Below are positions 8,242 through 14,602 of a DNA stretch of 38,580 bases, piece after piece. This stretch comes from Nocardia seriolae NBRC 15557 (GTDB taxonomy: Bacteria; Actinomycetota; Actinomycetes; Mycobacteriales; Mycobacteriaceae). The notes beneath the pieces were generated by a model that was not told the origin of the DNA, did no database searches, and worked only from the letters and a program-made list of their open reading frames with translations. Numbering within the stretch: position 1 is the stretch's first letter; every line of letters starts with the position of its first letter. The position numbers and the translations under genes are program-made. The stretch lies in contig NZ_BJWY01000072.1 of assembly GCF_007990715.1 (NCBI RefSeq), positions 1 to 38,580 of the forward strand. The letters are read 5' to 3'.

Positions 8242-8511
8242 ATGATCGGCGACGAAGACAGCATCGCACTGGTTCTCAACCGGCTGCGCCGCGCGCACGG
8301 TCAGCTCGCCGGCGTCATCTCGATGATCGAGCAGGGCCGCGACTGCAAGGACGTGGTCACCCAGCTCGCCGCGGTCTCCAAGGCCCTCGACCGCGCCGGA
8401 TTCAAGATAGTCGCCACCGGTCTGCGCGACTGCCTGACCGGTGAGCAGGCCGAGGGCGCCGAGCCGATGACGGTCGAAGAACTGGAAAAACTCTTCCTGG
8501 CACTGGCCTGA
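8242..8511 (+). CDS. CsoR/RcnR/CstR-family transcriptional repressor
   Basis: This 89-residue all-helical repressor belongs to the family that binds G/C-tract palindromes and releases them on binding copper, nickel or persulfide. The family helices are clear: LNRLRRAHGQLAGVISMIEQGRDCKDV, then QLAAVSKALDRAGFKIVATG. The conserved cysteines are Cys35 (GRDC) and Cys64 (LRDC). The CsoR copper site is Cys-His-Cys, with the His four residues before the second Cys; here that place is Gly60. A standard Cu(I) site is therefore unlikely. The two-cysteine pattern without His is closer to CstR-type persulfide sensors, though this is inference. GGAAGG lies just before the ATG. The gene is followed 25 bp later by DUF302. 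An operator copy precedes it, and two more control the MMPL gene. Confidence 0.88.
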   Translation: MIGDEDSIALVLNRLRRAHGQLAGVISMIEQGRDCKDVVTQLAAVSKALDRAGFKIVATGLRDCLTGEQAEGAEPMTVEELEKLFLALA

Positions 8512-8536
8512 CGCCGGGAGCGAAAGGGAACCCACC

Positions 8537-8932
8537 ATGACCCTCGCCCTGTCCACCACCCTGCACACCGACTTCGCCGACGCGGTGGAACGCACCCGGA
8601 AGGCCCTGTCCGAGCAGGGCTTCGGCGTGCTCACCGAGATCGACGTGACCGCCACCCTGAAGCAGAAACTCGACGCCGACATGGAGCGGTACCTGATTCT
8701 GGGGGCCTGCAACCCGCCGCTGGCGCATGCCGCGCTCGACGTGGACCGCCAGATCGGGCTGCTGCTGCCCTGCAATGTGGTTGTGCGCGAAGATCGTTCA
8801 CAGGCCGACACGGTGATCGTGGAGGCCATGAATCCCGAGCTGATGGTGCAGGTCGCCGACGATCCCGCACTGCGCGGGGTGGCCGATGCCGCCACGGTCA
8901 AGCTGCGCGCGGCCATCGCGGCGCTCGGTTGA
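8537..8932 (+). CDS. DUF302 domain protein
   Basis: This 131-residue soluble protein has no signal peptide or membrane segment. The DUF302 pattern is visible: a helix FADAVERTRKALSEQGFGVLTEIDVTATLKQKL, then YLILGACNPPLAHAALDVDRQIGLLLPCNVVVRE, and near the end VIVEAMNPELMVQV. Biochemical function is unknown for the family. The conserved ACNPP and LLPCN cysteines are at about residues 55 and 76 and could bind a ligand or metal, or take part in thiol chemistry. The start has GGGAACCCACC before the ATG. It is co-transcribed with the CsoR/CstR-like repressor and so should be induced by the same signal as the MMPL transporter. Confidence 0.85.
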   Translation: MTLALSTTLHTDFADAVERTRKALSEQGFGVLTEIDVTATLKQKLDADMERYLILGACNPPLAHAALDVDRQIGLLLPCNVVVREDRSQADTVIVEAMNPELMVQVADDPALRGVADAATVKLRAAIAALG

Positions 8933-8991
8933 TCCAAGGCCGGAACACGATTCACCCTGCCGCTGTCGGACCCCGCTCATACCCTGGATGA

Positions 8992-9585
8992 ATGGTGTCC
9001 GATTCGAAACGGCGAATCGAGGTCGCCGCTGCCGGGCTGCTCGCCCGGCACGGCTATCACGGATTCGGTCTGAAGAAGCTGAGCGAGGCGGCGGGGCTGC
9101 CGTATGGGTCGATCTACCATCACTTCCCCGGCGGCAAGGAGGAGATCGCGGTCTCGGCCATCACCGGGACCGGAGTCCTGGTGGGGCGCATCATCGGTCA
9201 GGCCCCCGGTGATGTGTTCGGCACGGCGGCAAAGCTGTTCGACTTCATGGCCACCAAGCTGGCCGAGACCGACTGGACCGCCGGCTGCCCGGTCGGCACC
9301 CCCGCCCTGGACGGCGGCAGCGATGTCGAAGCCGTACGCGCCGCCTGTGTTTCGGCGTTCGAGGCCATGGCCCACGGTTTCGCCGAAATGCTGACCGAGC
9401 TCGGGCTGGAACCGGAGCAGGCCCGCGATCTGGCCACCACCGTGGTGGCGGCCTACGAGGGCGCGACGATTCTGGCCCGGGTGCGCCGCACCGATGAGCC
9501 GCTGCACACGGTTTCGACGGCCATGGCCCGGCTGATCCGGTTGAGCCTGGCCGAAGCCGCTGCCGTCGAGGCGAATTCACCCTGA
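8992..9585 (+). CDS. TetR family regulator, LmrA/YxaF type
   Basis: This 197-residue one-component repressor has an N-terminal helix-turn-helix, residues 8-55: RIEVAAAGLLARHGYHGFGL then KKLSEAAGLPYGSIYHHFPGG. The FPGGK variant and the ligand-domain motif GCPVGTPALDGG are features of the LmrA/YxaF subgroup, whose members answer to aromatic compounds or drugs. The ATG at 8992 lies 59 bp after DUF302, and no operator palindrome is obvious in that gap, so it might be read from the DUF302 transcript. It ends tail-to-tail with the reductase on the other strand, 4 bp apart. The related TetR at 31.4 kb also sits beside a zinc dehydrogenase. The ligand is unknown. Confidence 0.88.
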   Translation: MVSDSKRRIEVAAAGLLARHGYHGFGLKKLSEAAGLPYGSIYHHFPGGKEEIAVSAITGTGVLVGRIIGQAPGDVFGTAAKLFDFMATKLAETDWTAGCPVGTPALDGGSDVEAVRAACVSAFEAMAHGFAEMLTELGLEPEQARDLATTVVAAYEGATILARVRRTDEPLHTVSTAMARLIRLSLAEAAAVEANSP

Positions 9586-9589
9586 ACGG

Positions 9590-9964
9590 TCAGCTACCGA
9601 CCAGATCCATGCGGAGAAAATCGGTGATGCGCAGCGGTTTCGGAGGAAGCTTGGACCGATCGGAGAGGATCCGGGTCGCCTCGTCGACTCCGATCAGGCG
9701 CGGGGCGGTGAGTTCCACCTCGCGGCCATCGACCCGAAGCCGTGCCACCCCGGCCGCGAGAACATTGCGCACCCAGTCCGACCGCGACCCGTACACCGGG
9801 ACGAACAGGTAGCCGCCCTCGACAGGGTAGGCATCGAGCGGGGTGCGGTAGGTCGCGCCCGAAACCCTGCCGATGTGGGTCAGTACCGGCCATTTCCCGC
9901 CCGCTATCGCACGGGGGTTGAACACCCGCTTGTTCACGTGCCCCCACCATCTGGGCATCGGCAT
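9590..9964 (-). CDS. Nitroreductase-fold deazaflavin-dependent oxidoreductase (DDN type)
   Basis: This 124-residue split-barrel protein is of the Ddn/F420-dependent nitroreductase group common in mycobacteria and Nocardia. Motifs are VLTHIGRVSGATYRTPLDAYPV and GSRSDWVRNVLAAG, the usual G-x-x-x-W-x-x-N cofactor-binding region. The ATG at 9964 is preferred over the ATG at 9991 because AAGGAGGG stands 7 to 8 bases before it. Members reduce quinones or activated double bonds with F420H2; this one's substrate is not known. It is divergent from the TetR gene at 10094. Three TetR-type operators in the shared gap, about 45 bp upstream of this start, make that regulator its likely controller. Confidence 0.85.
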   Translation of the reverse strand: MPMPRWWGHVNKRVFNPRAIAGGKWPVLTHIGRVSGATYRTPLDAYPVEGGYLFVPVYGSRSDWVRNVLAAGVARLRVDGREVELTAPRLIGVDEATRILSDRSKLPPKPLRITDFLRMDLVGS

Positions 9965-10010
9965 GGGAATCACCCTCCTTGTCAGAGACATTCAGCGCCG
10001 TCCCCGGGCG

Positions 10011-10064
10011 CCTTACATCTGTAAGGCGACTTACATCTGTAAGGTAGGCTTACGGTCGTAAGCC
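10011..10064. promoter_or_regulatory. Three tandem TetR-type operators
   Basis: Three palindromes follow one another: CCTTACATCTGTAAGG (10011-10026), CTTACATCTGTAAG (10030-10043) and GGCTTACGGTCGTAAGCC (10047-10064). All share CTTAC-N4-GTAAG. Their centres are 18 and 19 bp apart. They lie in the gap between the divergent reductase and TetR genes, the usual place for an autoregulated TetR control region. Confidence 0.87.
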
Positions 10065-10093
10065 TGTCAATGCTTCGTCCCCAGGGAGCCCGT

Positions 10094-10741
10094 ATGCCGC
10101 GACGACCGCAACCGCTCAGCCGTGAACGCGTGCTGGAAGCCGCGATCCGAGTCGCGGATCGCGGTGGCGCGGAGGCGATCACGATGCGCAGGGTGGCCCA
10201 GGAAACCGGCGTCGAGGCCATGTCGCTCTACCACCACGTACCGAACAAGGACGCGATCCTCGACGGTGTGGTCGACGCCGTGTGCGCGGCCATCGAACTG
10301 CCCGGCGCCGACGAGGATTGGCGCGACGCGATCCGGGCGCGCGCCCACTCCGCCCGAACGATCCTGTCGCGGCACAGCTGGGCCCTGGGTCTCATGGACT
10401 CCCGGCGCAATCCGGGACCCACCACGCTGCGCCACCACGACGCCGTGCTCGGCGTGCTGCGCCGCGCGGGCTTCACGCTGCCGATGGCCGCGCACGCCGT
10501 CTCGCTCATCGACAGCTACATCGGCGGATATGTTCTGCAGGAAGCGAATCTGCCGGTGCGGACACCCGCGGAGGTCGAAACGGTGGCAGCCGGCATCCTC
10601 GACCAGCTGCCGCCCGATGAGTTGCCGAATCTCCGGGAGATGATCGTCGACCACGCCCTGCGCCCGGGCTACGACCACACCACCGAATTCGCCTACGGAC
10701 TGGATCTCATCCTCGACGCGCTCGAGGCTCGCCGGAAATAG
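10094..10741 (+). CDS. TetR/AcrR family regulator with TetR_C-like domain
   Basis: This 215-residue repressor has an N-terminal HTH, LSRERVLEAAIRVADRGGAE then ITMRRVAQETGVEAMSLYHH, and VPNKDAILDGVVDAV. This is the pattern of regulators with the TetR class C-terminal domain. The rest is helical, with a middle RHSWALGLMDSRRNPGP. The ATG at 10094 is chosen because AGGGAG lies 5 bases upstream; the frame is open back to 10070. Three operators between this gene and the divergent DDN-type reductase suggest it represses both. It is followed by a short hairpin, then a different palindrome before the alcohol dehydrogenase, so that gene may answer to another regulator. The ligand is unknown. Confidence 0.88.
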   Translation: MPRRPQPLSRERVLEAAIRVADRGGAEAITMRRVAQETGVEAMSLYHHVPNKDAILDGVVDAVCAAIELPGADEDWRDAIRARAHSARTILSRHSWALGLMDSRRNPGPTTLRHHDAVLGVLRRAGFTLPMAAHAVSLIDSYIGGYVLQEANLPVRTPAEVETVAAGILDQLPPDELPNLREMIVDHALRPGYDHTTEFAYGLDLILDALEARRK

Positions 10742-10750
10742 AATTTCCGG
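10732..10750 (+). terminator. Short hairpin over the TetR stop codon
   Basis: CCGGAAAT (10732-10739) and ATTTCCGG (10743-10750) form a perfect 8-bp stem with a 3-base loop that covers the stop codon of the TetR gene. No T-run follows. It may act as a weak terminator or protect the 3' end. Confidence 0.35.
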
Positions 10751-10763
10751 ACGGGGTTGACTA

Positions 10764-10775
10764 GAACGATCGTTC
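10764..10775. promoter_or_regulatory. Palindromic operator before the alcohol dehydrogenase
   Basis: GAACGATCGTTC is a perfect 12-bp palindrome, nearly extended to 16 (TAGAACGATCGTTCCA). It lies 16 bases before the ATG of the dehydrogenase gene. Its form is that of a TetR-type operator, but it is unlike the CTTAC-type sites of the neighbouring TetR. The cognate regulator is not evident in the window. Confidence 0.6.
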
Positions 10776-10791
10776 CATAAAACATCGAATC

Positions 10792-11811
10792 ATGAAGCGA
10801 CTCATGCTCGATGGACCCCGTGCGCTGCGCTGGGAGGACATCGACGAACCTGCCCTCGAAGGCTCCGGCCAGGCCCTGGTGCGCCCGATTGCCGTGGCCA
10901 CCTGCGATATCGACCCGGCCGTGCTCCAAGGGCGGTTCCCGCTCGCGGGCCCGTACCCGTTCGGGCACGAAGGGGTGGCGGAAGTGGTCGCCGTCGGTGC
11001 GGACGTCACCGCGGTGCGGCCGGGGGACAGGGTGGTCGTCCCGTTCCAGATCTCCTGCGGCAGTTGCGATTCCTGCCGCCGCGGCGTGACCGGCGGCTGC
11101 ACCGCGGTCCCGTTCATGTCGACCTACGGCCTCGGCCCGATGGGCGGCGTGCACTGGGGTGGATTCTGGTCGGACCTGGTCCGCGTCCCGCACGCCGACG
11201 CCATGCTGGTCCCGCTCCCGGCCGGGGTGGACCCGGCCACCGTGGCCAGCGCCAGCGACAATATCGCCGACGCCTACCGCGCGGTCGCGCCCCGCCTGGC
11301 CGATCGTCCCGGCGCGGAGGTCCTCGTGCTGGGCGGCCCGGCGGCCCCGTCGATCGGCCTGTACGCCGCCGGTCTCGCGGTGACTCTGGGTTCCGCCCGT
11401 GCCGTCTACCTCGATACCGACCCCGAAAGATTGGCTCTGGCAGCCCAACTCGGCGCCGAACCCATCGAGGGCGGGCCCACCGAACGAGTGGGCCGCTTCC
11501 CCATCACGGTCGAGGCCGCCGGCGGCTCGAAAGCCCTGGTCGCCGCCATCCGCGCGACCGCCAACGACGGCTACTGCACCAGCGTCAGCGTCCAGAACAC
11601 CGACGTCGCCCTGCCCATGCTCGAAATGTATTCCCGCTGCTGCACTTTCCACACCGGCCGCGCCCACGTCCGCCCCGTCATCCCGCATATTCTCGAGCTG
11701 GTCGCCGCGGGCCGCTTCGACCCGAGTGTGGTGACCACGCGCACGGTGGCCTGGGAGGATTCCATCGACGCCCTGCTCGAGGGACCGGTCAAGCTCGTCG
11801 CTACGCGCTGA
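10792..11811 (+). CDS. Zinc-dependent alcohol dehydrogenase (MDR family)
   Basis: This 339-residue medium-chain dehydrogenase/reductase should oxidise an alcohol or reduce an aldehyde with NAD(P). Catalytic zinc residues are Cys38 (VATCDI) and His59-Glu60 (FGHEG). The structural zinc site is four cysteines at 89, 92, 95 and 103 (CGSCDSCRRGVTGGC). The Rossmann half follows, with VLVLGGPAAPSIGLYAAGLAV, a variant of the usual GxGxxG. The C-terminus is normal, and the last 11 bp overlap tail-to-tail with the sigma factor gene. A paralogue with the same layout lies at 32.6 kb. The substrate cannot be told. The ATG at 10792 follows the GAACGATCGTTC operator. No good ribosome site is visible, so the message may be nearly leaderless. 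Confidence 0.87.
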   Translation: MKRLMLDGPRALRWEDIDEPALEGSGQALVRPIAVATCDIDPAVLQGRFPLAGPYPFGHEGVAEVVAVGADVTAVRPGDRVVVPFQISCGSCDSCRRGVTGGCTAVPFMSTYGLGPMGGVHWGGFWSDLVRVPHADAMLVPLPAGVDPATVASASDNIADAYRAVAPRLADRPGAEVLVLGGPAAPSIGLYAAGLAVTLGSARAVYLDTDPERLALAAQLGAEPIEGGPTERVGRFPITVEAAGGSKALVAAIRATANDGYCTSVSVQNTDVALPMLEMYSRCCTFHTGRAHVRPVIPHILELVAAGRFDPSVVTTRTVAWEDSIDALLEGPVKLVATR

Positions 11812-12691
11812 AGTCCGTGAGCGCGAGTCGCGCAAGCACATCCGGGTCGCCGATCACGTCGATCCGGGTGATCTGCTCGCCGTCGATGGTGAACGCCATC
11901 ACCGTCGGCGCCTGGTCGCGCGCGGCCACCAGCGCCCCGGCCCGTCCATCCACCAGTACGACCGTGGTGAAGTGGGCGCGCGTGGCGAACCCCGCGGCGA
12001 GGCGCGCCACGACGCGCACGCCCTCGGCCGTCACGGGCACGGCTCCCGGTGCGGCGACCCGATCGGCGGTGACGGTGATGTCGGGGGCGAGCACGCTCAC
12101 CACGGCCCCGATGTCACCCGCCCGCACCGCGGCCAGGAAGACGCGCACGATTCGGTGCTCCCGCAAGGTGTCCGGCCGCAGTTCGTCGGAGTCCGCGACC
12201 ACGCGATGCCGGGCCCTGCTGGCCAGCAGCCGCGCCGCGTTCGGTGATCGCCGCAGGATTTCGGCGATCTCGTAGAACGGCACCTCGAACATGTCGTGCA
12301 GCACGAACGCGACCCGTTCCGCGGGCGGCAGGCGATGCAGCAGAACGAGAACGGCCCGCTCCATGTCCGCGTCGAGCACGACCTGCTCCTCGGGCCCGCC
12401 CACGGTCGGTGCGTAGGGCAGCCCGCCGGGCACCGAGGTTCCCAGCGGATACTGCTTGTGCACCTGCCGGGCCCGCAGCAGGTCGAGGCAGATACGCGAG
12501 AGCGCGGCGGTGAGCCAGCCGTCCAGATCACGAATGCCGTCGATGTCGGTGCGGCTCGACCGCACCCAGGTCTCCTGCACCGCGCCCTCGGTCTCACCCG
12601 AGGCCCCGAGCATCCGGAAGGCCAGCGCGGTCAACCGCGCACGCCGCCGTTCGAAACGTTCCGCCGGGGAACCCGTGTCGTTGCCGGACAT
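11801..12691 (-). CDS. ECF sigma factor with SnoaL-like C-terminal domain (SigJ/ECF41-like)
   Basis: This 296-residue RNA polymerase sigma factor has sigma-2 at residues 15-80 (RLTALAFRMLGASGETEGAVQETWVR, partly degenerate, then LTAALSRICLDLLRA). Sigma-4 is at 105-165 (VLLHRLPPAERVAFVLHDMFEVPFYEIAEIL and the HTH RSPNAARLLASRARHRV). A SnoaL/NTF2-like tail occupies 180-290. In ECF41 this tail replaces a separate anti-sigma factor. The hallmark WLPEP-type linker and DGGG-like motif are not seen: the linker reads YPLGTSVPGGLPYAP and the tail reads APDITVTADRVAAPG, so control may differ. It is divergent from the DoxX-like gene with a 29-bp gap, a likely regulatory pair. It overlaps the dehydrogenase gene tail-to-tail. 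Confidence 0.87.
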   Translation of the reverse strand: MSGNDTGSPAERFERRRARLTALAFRMLGASGETEGAVQETWVRSSRTDIDGIRDLDGWLTAALSRICLDLLRARQVHKQYPLGTSVPGGLPYAPTVGGPEEQVVLDADMERAVLVLLHRLPPAERVAFVLHDMFEVPFYEIAEILRRSPNAARLLASRARHRVVADSDELRPDTLREHRIVRVFLAAVRAGDIGAVVSVLAPDITVTADRVAAPGAVPVTAEGVRVVARLAAGFATRAHFTTVVLVDGRAGALVAARDQAPTVMAFTIDGEQITRIDVIGDPDVLARLALTDFSA

Positions 12692-12720
12692 ACTTCGTGC
12701 CTGCCGAACGTCACAGTGTC

Positions 12721-13134
12721 ATGACTACACAATCCATCGTCACACGAATCGTTCCCGACCGCGCGGTCGTATACCTGTACTGGACCACCACGCTGCTGGC
12801 CGTGGCCGAGCTGGTGGTCGGCGGCTGGTGGGACGTCGCGCGTGTCCCCCGGGCCCGAGACATCGTTGTGCAGCTGGGATACCCGACCTATTTCCTGGTC
12901 ATCCTCGGCATCTGGAAGCTGCTCGGCGCACTCGCGCTGGTGATCCCGCGTTTCCCACTGGTCAAGGAATGGGCGTACGCCGGAGCGTTTTTCGTCTACA
13001 CCGGGGCCATCGCTTCCCACATGACCACGGGCCGTGCGCTGAACGAGGTACCGATGCTCACCGTCTTCGCGCTGCTGACCGCCGCCTCCTGGGCTACCCG
13101 CCCCGCCGCCCGCCGCACCGGCTGGGCCGCGCAC
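12721..13134 (+). CDS. DoxX-like membrane protein, no normal stop codon
   Basis: This is a small four-helix membrane protein of the DoxX/DoxD-like group. Segments are AVVYLYWTTTLLAVAELVVGGWW, YPTYFLVILGIWKLLGALALVIP, EWAYAGAFFVYTGAIASHMTTG and MLTVFALLTAASWATRP. Family members end at about this point, but here the frame continues without a stop to 14427, antisense through the whole LLM gene. The end given is where homology-like sequence stops, not a stop codon. Either the stop was lost by a small indel or mutation, or the C-terminus is truly extended. The start is ATG 12721, with no clear ribosome site. It is divergent from the SigJ-like sigma gene, its likely activator. DoxX proteins have unclear roles, linked to redox or thiol stress. 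Confidence 0.6.
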
Positions 13135-13224
13135 TCGCCGGGCGGGGCGGTCGGGATTCGGTTCCTCGCATGTTGCGCCGCAAACGTATCCGGATCGCGG
13201 CCGACCGCGTGGTTTCGGCGGTTA

Positions 13225-14229
13225 TCACGTGGCGGAGGCGTGCGCGTCCATCGCCGCACCGGTCAGCTCGATCGACCGCACGCGATCGGTGACATCCTGG
13301 GCGTGGTGGGCGGTGATGAGCTCGTCGGCCCGGATGTCGGAGGCGAAATCCTCCAGGTACGCAACGACTTCGGCGGGTGTGCCGACCGCGGTGTAGGTGG
13401 TCATCTTGGCCAGCTGGGCGCCCTGCGGCGTGGTCAGGAACGCGTCGATCTCCTCATCGGAGAACTCCATGCCCTTGGCGCCCCGCTTGATGAACGCGCG
13501 CGTGCGATTGCGGTAGGAGACGGTCCGCTGCGACTCGGCCTGCTCCCGGCTGTCCGCGGCGAACACATTGACCCCCGCCATCACATACGGCTCGGCCAGC
13601 TGTTCCGACGGCTGGAACCGATCCCGATACTCCCGCACCGCCTGATGCAGGGCGTCCGGCGCGAAATGCGAGGCGAAGGCGTACGGCAGCCCCAGATGCG
13701 CCGCCAGCTGCGCGCCGAACAGCGACGAACCCAGAATGTAGAGCGGCACAACCCCTTCCGCGCGCGGCACGGCCTTCACGCCCGGAATTCGCGAATTGCC
13801 GGTCAGATACCCCTGCAATTCCAGTACGTCCTGCGGGAACGTGTCCGCCGAGGACGGATTGCGCCGCAGTGCCCGCATCGTCTCCTGATCACTGCCCGGC
13901 GCCCGCCCCAGCCCGAGATCGATCCGTCCCGGATACAGCGACTCGAGCGTCCCGAACTGCTCGGCGATCACCAGCGGCGAGTGATTGGGCAGCATGATCC
14001 CGCCCGCGCCCAGCCGAATCGAATCGGTCTGCCCCGCCACGTATCCGATCAGCACGCTGGTCGCGCTGGACGCGATCGACCCCATGTTGTGGTGCTCGGC
14101 ATACCAAACCCGCTCGTACCCGCTGCGTTCTGCCGCCCGTGCCAGCGCGACGCTGTTGTGGAAACTGTCGCGTGCGGTCTGGCCGGGCGCGATGGCGGCG
14201 AGATCGAGAAGGGACAGTGCGACGGGCAT
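13225..14229 (-). CDS. LLM class flavin-dependent oxidoreductase
   Basis: This 334-residue TIM-barrel enzyme of the luciferase-like monooxygenase family binds FMN or F420. Motifs are the N-terminal MPVALSLLDLAAIAPGQTA, then YERVWYAEHHNMGSIASSA, the IRLGAGGIMLPNHSPLVIAEQFGTL strand-helix, and LYPGRIDLGLGRAPGSD. This pattern is typical of the MsnO8-like group. The C-terminus has YTAVGTPAEVVAYLEDFA. The ATG at 14229 matches the family start; the frame is open upstream to 14469 without similarity. The substrate is unknown. Upstream on the same strand lies a remnant of an NmrA-like NAD(P)-binding gene, so the two may once have been an operon. The stop is near the unresolved 3' end of the DoxX-like gene. 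Confidence 0.87.
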   Translation of the reverse strand: MPVALSLLDLAAIAPGQTARDSFHNSVALARAAERSGYERVWYAEHHNMGSIASSATSVLIGYVAGQTDSIRLGAGGIMLPNHSPLVIAEQFGTLESLYPGRIDLGLGRAPGSDQETMRALRRNPSSADTFPQDVLELQGYLTGNSRIPGVKAVPRAEGVVPLYILGSSLFGAQLAAHLGLPYAFASHFAPDALHQAVREYRDRFQPSEQLAEPYVMAGVNVFAADSREQAESQRTVSYRNRTRAFIKRGAKGMEFSDEEIDAFLTTPQGAQLAKMTTYTAVGTPAEVVAYLEDFASDIRADELITAHHAQDVTDRVRSIELTGAAMDAHASAT

Positions 14230-14329
14230 GGGGGCACCGGCTTTCCATGGATAAGCGGTCGTTTTCGGAGGCGGGACAACTGCACACCCGCCCACCTTGA
14301 TAATTCGCCGAACGTCGAACTTATGCCCG

Positions 14330-14476
14330 CTACCGGAAATCGCCCGCGTGCTCGGCGGCCCAGCGTCCGGCCGAGCGCCTCCGCGAGCGCCCGGACCGGA
14401 ACCCCTCCGCGACCGATCCGGCAATGATCTGCCGCCCGACATTTCCCGTCGCACCCACCGCGAGCACACTGTTCAC
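14330..14476 (-). pseudogene. NmrA-like NAD(P)-binding protein, remnant
   Basis: The minus strand from GTG 14476 reads VNSVLAVGATGNVGRQIIAG, a textbook Rossmann start (GATGNVGR) of NmrA or SDR-like proteins. After only about 25 codons the frame reads RWAAEHAGDFR and stops. Another minus-strand frame of the same stretch holds VPVRALAEALGRTLG. Both resemble the C-terminal end of such proteins (an AEALGR...W-AEHAG-F pattern). I infer an intact gene of about 280 codons that lost its middle and shifted frame. It lies between the LLM gene and sufR, inside the block that separates mptB from sufR. Confidence 0.55.
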
Positions 14477-14488
14477 CCTCGCGAAAAC

Positions 14489-14505
14489 CCGCCCCGAAGG
14501 GGCGG
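14489..14505. other. GC-rich hairpin in the LLM-sufR gap
   Basis: CCGCCCC, three bases and GGGGCGG form a tight 7-bp hairpin. Read on the minus strand it is followed by GTTTTC, which makes it look like a terminator for leftward transcription. Nothing transcribed leftwards is known between it and sufR, so it could instead protect the 5' region of the LLM/remnant transcript. Confidence 0.4.
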
Positions 14506-14602
14506 AATTTCCGAATTATCGGGACATATATGGTGGCCCAGCTCACACCCGGACGCATCGTCCCAGGTCGCGGAGATCAGGTCAGGGAACCCTTACTGGA
14601 TC

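Noticed and set aside
5923..8955. 1010-codon open frame on the minus strand
   Set aside because: It runs antisense to the MMPL, CsoR-like and DUF302 genes, is rich in His, Gln, Arg and Gly with no family pattern, and is the usual shadow of high-GC coding DNA.
12692..12741. ECF41-type promoter (TGTCACA ... CGTC) before the DoxX-like gene
   Set aside because: CGTCACA and TGTCATG are near matches, but no pair with acceptable spacing to a CGTC box was found, and the likely start codon lies inside the region.
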